This document shows positions 12,814 through 24,719 of a DNA stretch of 64,000 nucleotides, one piece after another. Source of the DNA: Lutraria lutraria (taxonomy: Eukaryota; Mollusca; Bivalvia; Venerida; Mactridae); contig OZ026842.1 in assembly GCA_964023205.1 (NCBI GenBank), forward strand, positions 34,921,501-34,985,500, in the 5' to 3' direction. A program made the position numbers and the translations under genes. The notes beneath the pieces were generated by a model. That model saw only the letters and a list, made by a program, of their open reading frames with translations, searched no databases and was not told the DNA's origin. How positions within the stretch are numbered: the first letter of the stretch is position 1; each line of letters opens with the position of its first letter.

Positions 12814-13030
12814 TTAGGCCTTAAAAATTGTTTGTTTCTGATTACATACTCATAAGATAAAGGATAGGGTGGTCTGGGCTTTTTGGAAAGTCTTCTTGAA
12901 ATTGTGTAGAAAGTTTAAAATGAGAATTCAGGCAGAGGTATCGTAACTAGACCAAATAAATATTCTAGGGTCGCTGGGACAAATTAGGATCGGTCGGGTA
13001 ACCAGAAACAAACATTTTTGTTTTGCCTTA
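12814..13030. mobile_element. MITE family 3 (TTAGGCCTTAA... / GTTTGTTTCTGGTTACC)
   Basis: The left end, ttaggccttaaaaattg followed by tttgtttctgattac, is mirrored by the right end gtaaccagaaacaaac followed by tttgcctta. A related element with the same terminal phrases sits in a DNAH2 intron at 60078-60280. No coding capacity is visible. Confidence 0.6.
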
Positions 13031-13408
13031 TTGAAATTATTATCATCGTTTTATATAATTTGAACTAATTTATCACTCTGATTTAATATAGCAATTTAAT
13101 GGTAAAATTATAATTACAAACTTATTACTAAATTTATCGTGTTCTAGTTTTTAAACTTCAAGTATTTAACCAAGGACAGACAGTGTTCCACTTTTTAACC
13201 TTCAGTACTCCTGTCTTAGATTCCCATGATATGTTACTAATTGAAATCCACATCATTTGGTTTTATATCTTTTTTAACCTACTGAAATAAAAAAATCTAA
13301 CTAGGTGTTTGAGTTTTGTGACCAAACTAAACTTTTTTTTCATAGACTGATGTTCTTCTACATGTAGCTCTGCAATGAAAATATGTACAAGTCCACTTCA
13401 GACTCAAA

Positions 13409-13486
13409 TCGAGGGCTCAGCGCAACACAGTCGTAACTTGTTCTTATTTCAATATGAGTTACGACACTGTTGCGTTGAACCCTCGA
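13409..13486. mobile_element. 78-bp hairpin element, copy 2
   Basis: It runs from tcgagggctcagcgcaac to gttgcgttgaaccctcga with a short AT-rich loop. Length and loop match the copies at 5113 and 53406. The flanking aaa before and aat after match the flanks of copy 3. Confidence 0.75.
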
Positions 13487-13855
13487 AATATTCATAATTA
13501 GATATAAAAAAAATTCTGGTTACATGCACATTAAAATTAGGCATATGCATACATGTATGTGGAAATTTAAAACAAGTCTGATATACCACCTACTGGCACA
13601 TAGGTCCTAATAAAAGTCCAGGTTCAGTCTGATTACCAGAAACAAACAACAACAAAAAAGACACAAACAATATGTTCCTTTACTCACCAGAAAAAAAGAC
13701 CCTTAGAGATGAATTTTTTCTTTTTTTCCTTTATAAAGGAGCCTATGTAAAATCAAGTGACCCCGGGGCGGGTAGTATAGGTCTTTGATTTTGTTAAGGG
13801 GCTTAATTGCATTAATATTATATTTGTCCTTTTTGCTCTAGAACGTACAGTAATC

Positions 13856-14053
13856 AGGCCTAAATTAAGAATATATTTGTTTGCCCTTTACCTACTTTAA
13901 ATGTTTATCGAAAGCATTTTATCGAAAGCACTGAGTACATGTATATTTTCCCAAGTATAAAAATAAAGTTCTCCCAGATTTTGAAATAATTTTTTTTGAT
14001 TCGGCATGATTTTTTCGGGTCGGTCAGTAAAGGGCAAACAAACTTAATTTTAC
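13856..14053. mobile_element. Internally deleted copy of the 3764-4181 element
   Basis: It starts caggcctaaattaag and tttgtttgccctttacc, ends agtaaagggcaaacaaac, and shares acatgtatattttccca with the longer copy. It is about half the length of the copy at 3764-4181. Confidence 0.65.
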
Positions 14054-14514
14054 TAATGTTATTTACATGTTATGACTTTACCGACTCTAAATAAAATTTG
14101 TATTTGTATGACGAAAATATCAAATTACAGATATTTATAATTAAATATGCAGTACCAAGGACTTAAATACATACATGTATATATATAAGTCCTTAATTGG
14201 CAGTACCAACAAAAAATATTTTATTTGTAAAAAAGGGCTTCGCCACAAAATACATGACAATAACACATAAATATATGCAAGAATACAGTAATTGAATTAA
14301 TAACATAAATGTCACGGGGCAGTTTTCTGTTAATAACTTATAATATGCCTTGCTGCTCTCATCAATTTGGGGTCAATATTTAGGACATAAGCTTTTTACG
14401 TCATATAATGTAAATAGTGCATATTTTCACTGCAAACAATATCCAGACGTATACTTCGTTAGTTTAATTTATCATTAAAGCACATACCTGATAAACAGTA
14501 AGGAAACACTCACT

Positions 14515-14562
14515 TCAGTCGCGACTCATACTCCAGTAGCCATGGACGCCGCCATGTTGTAA
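14515..14562 (-). promoter_or_regulatory. Possible minus-strand promoter / non-coding first exon with YY1-type motif
   Basis: On the minus strand, acaacatggcggcg (14548-14562) matches the YY1 consensus (AANATGGCGGC) common at animal transcription starts. Downstream, tgaagtgagtg offers a donor GTGAGT. The ATG in the motif opens only ten codons before a stop, so if real the exon would be 5' UTR. No downstream exon is recognisable to the left, so this is tentative. Confidence 0.25.
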
Positions 14563-15869
14563 AGCAAAAAACTGGTTCCGTTCCGAATCTGAATAGGATA
14601 AAATCCATGCTGAACCGTTCTAAAAAATCTGCGCGTGACAAAAAAAGTACTTGCAAAGAGCTAGGTGCCAAATACAAAGAAGAACCTCAAACCGACAACA
14701 AAACAAATATAGCCTTATTCATTTAGTAATGGCTGAAATGTATGTAGGTGAATATCATCTACATTCTAAAGATATCTTCAACTTATTTATTTCATCGGAA
14801 TTATCGCCATTTTTCAACTTTATTTCAACTTAATTATTAACTTGGAGGGCAGTTAATTCCTAGCCAGCTTCCCTGAACCAGTACTATCCTGCAAGAATCC
14901 AAGACGTTTAAACTGGTTCCCGTACCATGTACACTAGAGTCAATGGGAACCAGTTTACCAAGAAGTGTGGTTATAAGATAGTACATTTTTGACATTCCCG
15001 CTCAGAGCTACTAAAATGTTGATGATTTAAAGTGTTGCCTAATTATCGTCATTTGTTTAATATTTAAATTGATACTTTAATTTTTTATAACACATTTTGA
15101 AAAATTTGTAAGAGTTGTTGCCCTTGTTGAAAATTGCTAATTTTTGAAGATATTGCACGGTGACTTATATTTTTCTTTATCAAATTAGATTGATGTCAGT
15201 TTTTTTTGCATATTTTTACCGTGAGTTTTCATTAGAATGTACCTCCTTTTCTCCTCCATCTTTAAAAAATGGGCCACTCCCATAGACTTCAATGCAAATT
15301 TAAATAAAAGAATATTCATTGTTTTTTTTTAAATCTCTCGCTAAATCATTTTCTATCATAGAAACTATTATAAATGATAAAGATTCCTAAAATATGTCCG
15401 CTCCATTTTGAGATTTTTTTGTTGTTGTTGACATCATGGGGTATAAAACCATAATTGGATTGTTCCCCTTTGACCGCGGTCATTGCTTTCGGCATTCGAC
15501 GCCAACAACACAGTTGCTTTCAAGTTTTGTGGCTATCAGCAATACAGTTGCCTTTAGCCGTTTACATGAAAAAACTATTATGTGTTGTGAGAAAGAAAAC
15601 CATAAATTTAACACTGTTGACAAATAGAATCTTGTTCACTGCAATGTTTATTCATGATAAATAATCTTATAATTCGTTTGTAAACATGTAAGTACATGTA
15701 TTAGTCTATATGTACTCTTATCAAAAATATATTATACATAGTAAACGCTTCCATCATATGAATAGTACAAAAACGCAACATTTCAATAATCGCAATGACT
15801 ACTAATTAAGCTACCTCACATACTTCAGAGGTGGAGAACAGTTTAACAAAGGATATGATATCTTCAGTC
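14563..15869. other. Non-coding stretch with one hairpin
   Basis: A 12-bp perfect stem (aaactggttccc / gggaaccagttt) spans 14910-14956; a relative lies at about 15819-55880 scale distance, specifically 55819-55880. A 12-bp palindrome tgaccgcggtca sits at 15471-15482. I see no gene. Confidence 0.4.
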
Positions 15870-15960
15870 TTTGTCACGGACAGTGTGAGCTTTGTCCGGG
15901 GTTCATACTCTCAACCCCTTGATCAGTAGATCTAACTCTAAGCTAACCGGGCGGGCGATA
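15870..15960 (-). mobile_element. Degenerate tRNA-derived SINE
   Basis: On the minus strand, cgcccgcccggttagcttag suggests an A box and agtatgaaccccgga a decayed B box about 40 nt later. It shares no body with the other SINEs in the window. Confidence is low because the stems do not pair well. Confidence 0.35.
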
Positions 15961-15984
15961 TTTTCAAAATTTGCTCGCTTATTG

Positions 15985-16110
15985 TGGTCTAATTAACACA
16001 GCACTGCTTGATTTTATCGGACGTGGTAACAAATGGTTCCTATAATGATGTAAAAATTGAGACACTGTGCGCAACCACCTTGTATGCTTATACTTTAATG
16101 AACATTGCCA
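15985..16110. repeat. Relic of the receptor-array upstream block
   Basis: The phrases gattttatcggacgtggtaa and actgtgcgcaaccacc correspond to ttatatcggacgtgataa at about 23496 and to ctgtgcgcaaccaaaatg at 35743 and 44502, which lie upstream of receptors A, C and E. It looks like an old copy of the non-coding part of the duplicated unit without a nearby receptor. Confidence 0.45.
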
Positions 16111-16867
16111 ACTTTCAAGGCCTAATTTACAAAGTAGCCTCCCTTGATTTTTGGTCGAAGGGAAGCTTGGGATCAAATTTCGATTATGTCCCTTAGACAA
16201 GGACCCTAGGTATACCTAGATAGCACTGAAATCAGTGGAATCACGGTTCATTAAGCAAGACTAGCATTACGCCCGCAGGCAAGATCGTCATCCGTTTTAC
16301 ATCAGTGGTTCATCGATTAAAACAATGAAAGAAAGTGATACCATGAAGGACTTGGCCTATACTTGTATTATTTAACGTTAGTTGCTGCGTAACTACCACA
16401 AAGCTAAACACGTTTTATAATAAAATAACCATTAATGTACGCTTTATTATATTTATTCTGCTACTAATAAGTTATATATTAGCCATGACTTTGTGACAGC
16501 TAAATTTTAATGCGGTTAAATTTCTTTGTTTGAATGTTTGCTTGTTGCCATTGAGTTCACAGGATTGTATTGTGTATCACTTGATACACTTAACAAAATT
16601 GCTTAGTTACCACCAGTATTTTTCAGTATTATAACTTGTCATAAGTGAATTTGTGATTATCATTTATATTAAACTAAATATTTGCTGATACTTAATTAAA
16701 ATTCTGCTTTTTTTCAAACTCAAGGACTGGTTTCTATCTTTATTTGGATATCTGCGAAAAAAGGAACTAAAATTAACCTTCCAGAGATAAGTAATAATAA
16801 TGAAAAAATATAGGTGGTAACTTATCAAAACTGTTCGGACAATTTAATGTCAAGATAATACAAACCA

Positions 16868-17105
16868 AAAAACATAATTTACATAACATTTATTTACAAT
16901 AACAAAAACATAATTTACATAACATTTATTTAAAATAACAAAAAACGTAATTTACATTGATTTACATTTACAATAACAAAATGACATTTATTTACAATTA
17001 TATCAAATTTATTTACAATAACAAAAACATAACTTACATAAGATTGATTTAAAATGATAAAAATGTAATAAGCATAACATTCATTCATAATTACAAAAAC
17101 ATAAA
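16868..17105. repeat. Degenerate tandem repeat, about 35-40 bp unit
   Basis: About six imperfect copies of aacataatttacataacatt / tatttacaataacaaaa follow each other. The minus-strand ORF reading Tyr/Val/Ile-rich repeats here is the repeat read in frame, not a gene. Confidence 0.65.
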
Positions 17106-18275
17106 TTGACTGCCAAATCATTCCAAAATTCTAGTGTGCAAACTGAATGGCCCAGGAAAAACCAGAGATCAAAACCCTGTAGTGAAAAAAATCACTGGAA
17201 ACCTGTACCCCACGTCAAGTTTCAGATTATTGTCTGATATTGCTATTGTTTCAACTGGAAGCGGAAGTTCCACATGTTCTCAAACATTTTTCTTTTATTA
17301 GAACCGACACTCATATCGTCAAATCTAACAAAGAAGGAAATGCATTGCGCTTTCGTCAGCTTTGTATGTGTCGTTGCGGTATGATTAAAAAGTAATTGAT
17401 CTAACTATATAGCTGTTTGGTTCGTTATATGCATATGACACATTTAAGGTATTTTGTCCATCATTAATTAGAGTATACTCGACTGTCCAATTTTTGATTA
17501 TTCATGCTTGTATAATCATGGAGCATACATATTGTTTATACAAGCAATCAATTCTTAAAGCGTTTATATAAATAATTGTGCACGTGGGCAGGTCTAGCTT
17601 CTTTCGATTATAGACATGGTCACGTGCATAAAACAGACCCGCGCACGAAATTCTTTTGACAATACAGGTCTTTCTAAAGGATATGGACCTATCACAAACA
17701 AAGAGGTAGGTGTGTAACTTTCGTAATCTATACAATAATTTTCAACATAACGGTTATTGAAAGTAATCATGTATTTATAGATGTGCTACATAATACTATA
17801 CAAACATACTGAATGGAACATGCCCAAACGGTAAAATAAACGAAAACTTATCGACTGGGGTACTAAGCTAAAAATAATCACGTTCATCCTATGACCGTGT
17901 AATTATTCATCTTTGACAGATTAATAAAATAGCGCTATACCCGTACACAAATGCGTTCAGAGCTTTGATGTTTAGACTGTTAATATGTAAACTATATGAA
18001 CCATTTGTTAATCTGTATACTGAATTTCTGACCTTGTGCCATGATTTTATCTCACTACTCTCAGAAAAAATACAGTGTTCCAGAACTACTTAACTGAATG
18101 AAATAATTTCCATTAAGTAGTAAAGTTGGTTACCTCAACAGTTTATGCATAAAACTTTTGTGCGGGGAATTTCTAATTATTATACTTGCTAGTTTTGCAG
18201 TCTAAATTGCCAAAATATTTCCCATGCTTTCAAAATCAACAGAATCATGCAATATACATCTCATACTTTTGATCC
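17106..18275. other. Non-coding stretch
   Basis: No gene or clear repeat is seen. Two CACGTG hexamers flank 17581-17626. Confidence 0.4.
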
Positions 18276-18310
18276 CTGATGAAGACTATTGTGTAGTCGA
18301 AACTAGTCGA
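18276..18310 (+). ncRNA. Hammerhead-ribozyme-like core (probably a retroelement relic)
   Basis: The segment has ctgatga, then a 5-bp stem gacta/tagtc with a 5-nt loop, then gaa, then the palindrome actagt and a C. This is the order of a hammerhead core with helix II and a very short helix III, as in Penelope-like elements and animal retrozymes. Helix I is poor: the bases before ctgatga and after the cleavage-site C barely pair. It is therefore more likely a decayed motif than an active ribozyme. Confidence 0.35.
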
Positions 18311-18325
18311 AGCAATAAATGAAAT

Positions 18326-18637
18326 GCAAGTTAAACATAATAAATACATAATAGCTGGATTTATCACCAATTTATCGCTAAAAATTGGGAGAAAAAAACA
18401 CAAATTGGTAAGGCACGCACGCAAACGGTTTTCATAACATCAGTTGTGTCAAGTTTGTGCAAGAAATGTCCCAAGTCCAATGATGAGTTAGACCAATCTT
18501 GCATTTACAAAATACCATTTTTAACTCTGAAACAGGAGAATACATGGCTAGAGGGAGTTAATCAGGTGGGAAATGGTCTGTTTTATGCAAAACTTGACCA
18601 AAAAGTGAAGTCAGGTATGGTTTTGCATGTACCTCTT
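18326..18637. mobile_element. Terminal copy of the transposon that hit receptor C
   Basis: Reverse-complement similarity to about 33175-33500 runs through several phrases: gcaaacggttttca, ccatttttaactct and ggtatggttttgcatg. The right end (near 18637) corresponds to the TIR of the 33174-34344 element. Only one end is present. The 73-residue ORF here is in the repeat and has no domain. Confidence 0.6.
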
Positions 18638-19394
18638 TTTTTGGAAATAAACGAAACTGTAAACTAAACTAGCTTAGAATTGATTTCGACGAAAATATAT
18701 GAAAATCATTCTTATAGACAAAGGCGGACAGGTGTTCATTACCATTCTTAAGTCGCTCAAACGATTTTTTACTGCAATGCAACAGTCCTCCCAGCGCTTT
18801 AATTATTGTACAAGAAGTCATATGTACCTTTGTAAATAATTATATGTATCTATCCCAACGATTTTATTTTGTTACTTGTTTATTTTACAAGATGCAGTAT
18901 CGCAAGCTCCTACAGCTATGTATTACATTTTCTACTTATAGTTACGTGACACCTCTTTCATCGGGGTTGAAAATAGTATCACTTGTCGTATCCTTTGCAG
19001 AATTTGCAGTTTATACACTGACGTCAAAAAGAAACGCTACACCTGTATTTATGTATGCATATTTACTACGGTATGGTAGTAACAGTTACAACTTGTCAAA
19101 TACCAATATAGAGATTTGCAAACATGTATACAAGATTTCATTTGTTTTTATCGCCATTTTGATGTTTAGAATGGTGATACAAAAACATTGCCCTGTCCAA
19201 TATGTCAGTATCGAGTATGGCCTCCGTGTCCTGCGACGACTGCTTGCAATCTTTGTCTTATTGACCCACACGAGTTACGCAACATGTACCGTGGAAAGGG
19301 GACTACCCAAGGATCATTCCAGCAAAGTTTAGTTGCAATCGGCACAACGATGTAGGAGGTGATGTTGTTTTAAGTAAATAACACCCTAAATATG
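18638..19394. other. Stretch with an orphan 162-codon ORF
   Basis: An ORF at 18844-19332 (+) encodes a hydrophobic 162-residue sequence with no motif I recognise. No splice sites, promoter or repeat copy supports it, so I do not call a gene. Confidence 0.25.
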
Positions 19395-19470
19395 GACGCC
19401 ACTTCACGACGAACGACGGTCGCTCAGTGATCACAAAAGCTCACCTTAAGCACATTGTGCTCTGGTGATG
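19395..19470. repeat. Solo 3' end of the 145-bp-type bivalve repeat
   Basis: The phrase gtgatcacaaaagctcacc, followed by a short hairpin-like tail, matches the end of the array at 8840-8890. The repeat units themselves are absent. Confidence 0.5.
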
Positions 19471-19902
19471 TACAAAGTGAAAGGGTGGACGTACCGTTCT
19501 TCGGGGCCTAATATAACGATTAGGGTGGGCCGGATAATAATTAGACATTGTGAAACACTTTTTCGTTTTAGCGGTGATAATTCCTTAATTTTTGCTTACT
19601 ATTAGGTACACCAACAATCAATGGCAGTGCGTATCAAAAATCATAATGGGATTTATTGCGCTATCATCCAGTCTCAAACATTGAAATAATAATACATTAA
19701 ATATTTGTTCAGCTAATGGACACCATTATACTCAAATGTTTGGAGCGTCTCCATTAGTACTGACTTATATCGCACAATATGAAATATTTGTGTTGACAAG
19801 GTGATTACTAATAAGTCATGAACATTGTGATATTCATCAGCAAATATTAGTTTGATATGTCGCAAGATCAATTCGTTGTGGGGTTAAAACAGTTTGATTA
19901 GT

Positions 19903-20081
19903 CAATTTGTAGTTCGTTCTGTCAATTCGTCAGGTACAAATACAATTTGTTAAGTGGTTAGACCACTTCGTTCTATTGTAAAACTGATTCTTTGTGTGTA
20001 AAAGTAATTTGTCATGTGCGATTCTCAGAACAAATCGATGTTACTGCAGAACGAATTGGTCTACCAATGAACTACAAATTG
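19903..20081. repeat. Fold-back repeat rich in caattcgt/acgaattg phrases
   Basis: The outer arms caatttgtagttc and gaactacaaattg are inverted, and interior gttctgtcaattcgt and cagaacgaattgg also oppose each other. It looks like a decayed fold-back element. Confidence 0.45.
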
Positions 20082-21191
20082 TTATAGTTAACTACCTAAT
20101 GCATTAATGTTACCATATAAAAATGAGTCAATTTGCAAATGATGAATTGATATTTTCACTTGACGATCGCTGCATTTGGCACTATTCAAACGTATAACTA
20201 TTATGGATTACAATTTACTTAGTGAAAGAAACCAGCTGAATTATATACGTAAAAGAACAATACACACACGCGATATATAAGTCAGCGAAGACCCTGTTTG
20301 TACTGTCAGATCTGAAAAAAAAAACATTATTAATTATATAAAGGGCACCGGGCAATGTATTATCCTGATATACCTTTTAAAAGAGTTCCTTTTAACTATG
20401 TACAATAATACAATGTAAATGTGATTTATCTCATACTCTTTAATTACTTATAACTATACAGAACAATTTTAACCAATTTATATCAGCATCCCTAATTAAA
20501 TTTCTTATTGATATATTCTATGAATTATTAAGTCAATGGATGCGTTCCATAGTCATGTATGGACTGTGGAGCAATACAACCGTAAAAACACACTGAAATG
20601 CGTTTCGTTATGTATCTATATAACAGGGCTGAACTGACTGATACATAAAAAAACGATTTTAAAAATGGTGTTTTATTCACGTGACCCGATACTACTGAGA
20701 ACGACTCCATATTGAATATAAACGTAGGATTGTTTCAAGTCCAGTAATTCCGGAATTATCCGTTTGTAGGCAATGTTAACACCTGAGTCACGTAGATCTA
20801 CGACTACTACCCACATTAATGTGTATCATTGCGCTTATAGTGAAGAGAAAGGAACTATTTTAACCTCAGAACTGCGCGATGAAGACGTGATGCGACGCCA
20901 TGCAACTCAATTCACATTTGACACAAATGAAAAATGTTCTGAAAATGTAACAATAACTACATGATAAATTATAAAGCTAAATATAAACTTAATAAGATTT
21001 TTAATTAGTCCATCTTTGTTTAGTCTCAGAATAAATGAAATGCAGCAGCATTTTCCCCCGACTTATCACTTGGACCACGTATGAAAAAGTCCAAAATGGG
21101 TTGAGATGTGTCTTGTGATAGAGGTTATTGTAAGCTGTAAGATAAGTTTAATTTAATGCATCAAAAAGTCATAACGTTGTCAAAGAATCAT
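20082..21191. other. 3' flank of receptor A; homologous to flanks of B and E
   Basis: The phrases aatggtgttttattcacgtg and gtccagtaattccg, and tccg-ttgtaggc-tgt, recur at 28778-28890 and 41722-41840. The downstream flank was therefore copied with the receptor genes. No other feature is seen. Confidence 0.5.
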
Positions 21192-22149
21192 TCACGCCTC
21201 AGATGTTTTAACAATAATCATGAACACAGAAAAATTGATAATATTCATAAGTATGAACGTAAATAAAGCTATCCAGTCACACATGTAACTGATTTTCTTC
21301 CATGTGATCGGCACACTATCAGATATGATTTCATGCATGTCATTTAAACCAGTCTTTTCTTCTGTGTGGGACACATCCTTACTTCGTGGTGGCTCTTTGT
21401 CGTTGTATTCATTCTTTATCGGTTGAACCTTACTAAATCTGCGAGAGTAACATGATAACTTACCGAACAAACTTTGCAACCAGTTTGGCACTGGACAATG
21501 CTCATCTCTGTGATAGAGACTAACATTCAGAATTGTACAAAGAACAATCAATACACAAATAAGTAAATCAACAAAGAGTTTGTATGAAATTAACGGAATT
21601 GGTTCAGGATTTTGAGGAAGCATGTCACTAACGATTGCCATGTACACGGCTATAGCCAACAAGGTAGTGATGCAGAATCCAATCCGCTCTCCAGACTCGG
21701 GAGACAGAAGGAAAACAAAAACGTTCACAATACTCAGCAACAGAATCGGCATAAGTATGTTCATAACAACAAGTGCAGATTTTCTCTTTAGATGAATGGT
21801 GAAAATCAGCTCTGATTTGCCTTCTGAACCCAAAGCTTTGGTCGTGATGTCAGAACCGGTTAGATCCCATAAAGCATTGGGCGAATAGACGTCAAGTGGG
21901 ATTTTCAACACCGACGGGATCAGCAGTACTTCTGTTTTTTGTATACCCAACTGACGCAAACGTTACAGAACAATATTGACTATCAAAAGGGTAGTTACGC
22001 ATATTCACAGAGCATGTACTCTCTATCAACCCAGCGGGCATCCATTCCACAGAGCCGGTATCCTGAATTCTGACCCTGTCTGACGGGCTCCCAATAGTTG
22101 AAACCTTGTCTGCAGGACTTGATAAAATGAGCTCTGGTACCCAGACTTT
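21192..22149 (-). pseudogene. Cys-loop ligand-gated channel paralogue A (5'-truncated, frameshifted)
   Basis: This copy covers loop A, the Cys-loop, M1-M3, the M3-M4 loop and M4 of a nicotinic-receptor-like subunit. The last 255 codons (21192-21959) are open. They include M2 with GERIGFCITTLLAIAVYM and the terminal M4 with CDWIALFTFILMNIINF. A run of six T at 21935-21940, against five in paralogue E, shifts the frame just after the Cys-loop, whose codons continue upstream in another frame. At about 22149, right after cccagactt, homology stops and promoter-block sequence follows. The first 114 or so codons, with signal peptide and start, are therefore deleted. It cannot make a receptor. Family assignment is firm; subunit class is not. 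Confidence 0.85.
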
Positions 22150-23779
22150 ACAAAATGCTCCATGAACGTATTAAAAAATAATGGCACAAGTTTACGATTT
22201 TGTTCAGACGCAGGATCAACACTTCAGTTCCAAGTACAAGTCATACTTCATTTAATAATTGACTTATTTTCATATCCACGAAATTAGACAAGGGCGGTGT
22301 ATTGGATACTTCAAACATTGACGTCACGTCATTGATCATAATGTGCTTTGATTGTAGGCTTCTTCTCAATCGAAATAGTCAACCAATGAAATATAAACAC
22401 CTTTTAGTTCATTTAAATTCTTTTGATGAGGTTATGTTTGTTTATAAGTAAGTTAACAATGCATCAATATGGTCCGGCCTAAAGATCATTTGTCGTGGGC
22501 AGTATAAATCATGCTTCGGAAAGAGTATATGAGAGGGTTGTTATACCCCGCAAACGAAGTTTGAGAAGGGGTATATTGCAGTCACTCTGTCGGTCGGTCG
22601 GTTGGTTGGTCGGTCGGTCCGTCCGCATAATGTTTGTAGATCGAACTACTTCCACATTCTTTAAGCGATTGCAATGAAACTTGAGCTATGTTATCACCAT
22701 GAAGTGTAGATGAGCAAGACACAATTTGCATGCACAGCGATTCACTCATTGCAGAGTTATGTCCCCTTGAACTTAGCCGTATAGTGTACTGTTGCATTCT
22801 TAGTATCAAAGCGGCGGCGGGGTTATTAGTCACCTCTTTGCAGCTCTAGTTTAAATTGACTTTACACTACTTTAATATCCAGACCATTTATAAGATAGAC
22901 TACAAGAACTACCAGATTTCGATATTTCCTCTACATATAAATTTGTTAATAAGCTCACTTCAATATCAAACCTTCGCCGAGTTCAAATCTTAACTCCATT
23001 CTCAAAGGAGTTTAGTTCAAAAGATGCAGCTGTGTAATGCATATATACATATATATATCAGAATAAATAAAAACCAGCATCACTATATTCACTGCCGCAT
23101 ATGAATAAAAATCCAAATTGGATAGTGATGCGTCTGAGGATATAGGTTATATTATAGTATTTAGCTTCATGACGCAGTCGCCATTTATACAATAAACCTT
23201 ATGCGCTGACATAAATTTGGTTGAATTAATGTAGGCCTACCAAAAAGAAACGTCAAACAATCAGTCACACGTGTTTACGAGCAGTAAAGTTAACAAGTGC
23301 ACCTGGATTATTTACAAGTATCAACATTATCATCCACATGAATGCTCAGCCGCGATGTCTTCCCTAAATCGTCATAGGAAACTTGTGCAACGCCCAGGGA
23401 TTGAACTTGTAAACCCGAGGTCCGTATCTATTACTGTATGTATGTTTCAAATATTGTTCCACGAGGACTAATTAATCATCGTAACACAGAATGATTATAT
23501 CGGACGTGATAAATCATGGTAATTTGGGCCAACATACACGCTTATCCTTTAATGAAGCTGCTTTCGCTTTGTTAGGAGTTCAGATTCAGCTCAGTATGGA
23601 ATGAGAAACTTTAAATGTTCATCCAGCAGTTATATTTTAATGAATAACTTTACATGTACAATGGGTCAGTCTTGGTTGACCAAAGTATGAATAAACAATC
23701 ATGGTACTATCTAATGGCCTCCGGCGCACCATTACGTATACTGACATTATCTATATATATTTATTTCTGTCTTAGCGCC
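22150..23779. repeat. Upstream block of receptor A, interrupted by a clam repeat
   Basis: Sequence right of paralogue A matches the 5' flanks of B, C and E. Shared phrases include gaacgtattaaaaaataatg, tttaataattgact, cagccgcgatgtcttcc and ttcagctcagtatggaatga. The block has been copied with each receptor. It contains the insert at 22543-22832. Confidence 0.6.
22543..22832. mobile_element. Interspersed mollusc repeat starting ccccgcaaacgaagtttg
   Basis: It begins ataccccgcaaacgaagttt, carries a run of ggtc/gtcc tetramers near 22590-22625, and ends ggcggcggggttatta. I recognise this layout (short palindromic CCCGC ends, GTCC-rich block) as a common interspersed repeat of mollusc genomes. The flanking phrase gagggttg(a)t from the receptor 5' block is split by it, so it inserted after the duplication. 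Confidence 0.55.
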
Positions 23780-24719
23780 TATATGGGACCACAGTAAAAC
23801 TTCCTTATTACGAGCATCAATATTACGAGCACTAGACTTATCTCGAGGAGATCTTGAAGTCCCGACACTTTGTGTTCTTTCTTGTATATAAATTTCAATG
23901 TTTATTACGAGCATCGTTATCTCGAAATCTCGAGCACATATCACAGTCCCTTGACTTAATTTTAAGCGTAAATTACCATAATTATCTCGAGGAGTGTCAC
24001 ATTGGATATCGTTCACACCTGCAGGCGTTCTATACATAGCGTGACGTCACTACGTTTGTCTAACCTCTATACATAAAACTGATTACTATCCACATGTAGA
24101 TAGTTATACATACGCTAAAAGTATAGTTCCGCGGAAGGATTAAAAATGTCAAAACAACCATATCGGTTGTATGTTCTTAACAAAATTTGTTTAGTTATGT
24201 AAAATGAATACGTTGTACCATTTCTGTTCTTGTGCTTTCGTCAATAACACTAATTATTCGATGAAACGCAATGTTGAAGTACGCTTTGCGCCAATGTGTA
24301 CCATACGGTGACGTCACGTTATCCGTTATTGTTTATAATTTCCATTTTGTAATTAGTTCCTGCAAATACCCATAATGCCCCGAGCAGAATAACACAGGTC
24401 AGTGCACAGCATAGCGCTACCGTAGTGTACACATTGCACCTGCATGTAGACCAGCGAGCACCGTTTTTCTACACGTTGTTTAAATTGGTAAATAAAAGAA
24501 CAAATTTTAATCGAGTACTTTGTTTTTCACAACTCGTTAAAATTGGACAATGTACTCGTGACTTAAAATGACAACGAAGCTTGATTTGTTTGTTGCAAGT
24601 TTGCAGTCCAGTTTTTAATATCAAAGTTTTAGAAGTTGATTTATTGTGATAATTTGAAATTTACGAGATCTTAATTTTTGAGCACTTAATTACAAGATTG
24701 AAAAGCAGAAACTAAACAA
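23780..24719. other. Non-coding stretch with a ttacgagca/tctcgag inverted tract
   Basis: Near 23792-24000 there are tactcgag-type phrases: acagtaaaacttccttatta at the left, then several tatctcgag copies. A mirror terminus, gataacgaggttatactgta, lies near 27000-27018. The two could be ends of a single element of about 3.2 kb into which the LINE inserted, or of two MITEs. No gene is seen to 24719. Confidence 0.4.

Noticed and set aside
16930..17121. Minus-strand ORF rich in Val, Ile and Tyr
   Set aside because: It is the degenerate tandem repeat at 16868-17105 read in frame.
18844..19332. 162-codon hydrophobic ORF on the plus strand
   Set aside because: No recognised motif, no promoter or splice support, and frequent short ORFs occur in this AT-rich region; kept only as a note.
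22582..22833. ORF with PTDQPTDRPT repeats
   Set aside because: It is the GTCC-rich block of the interspersed mollusc repeat read on the minus strand.
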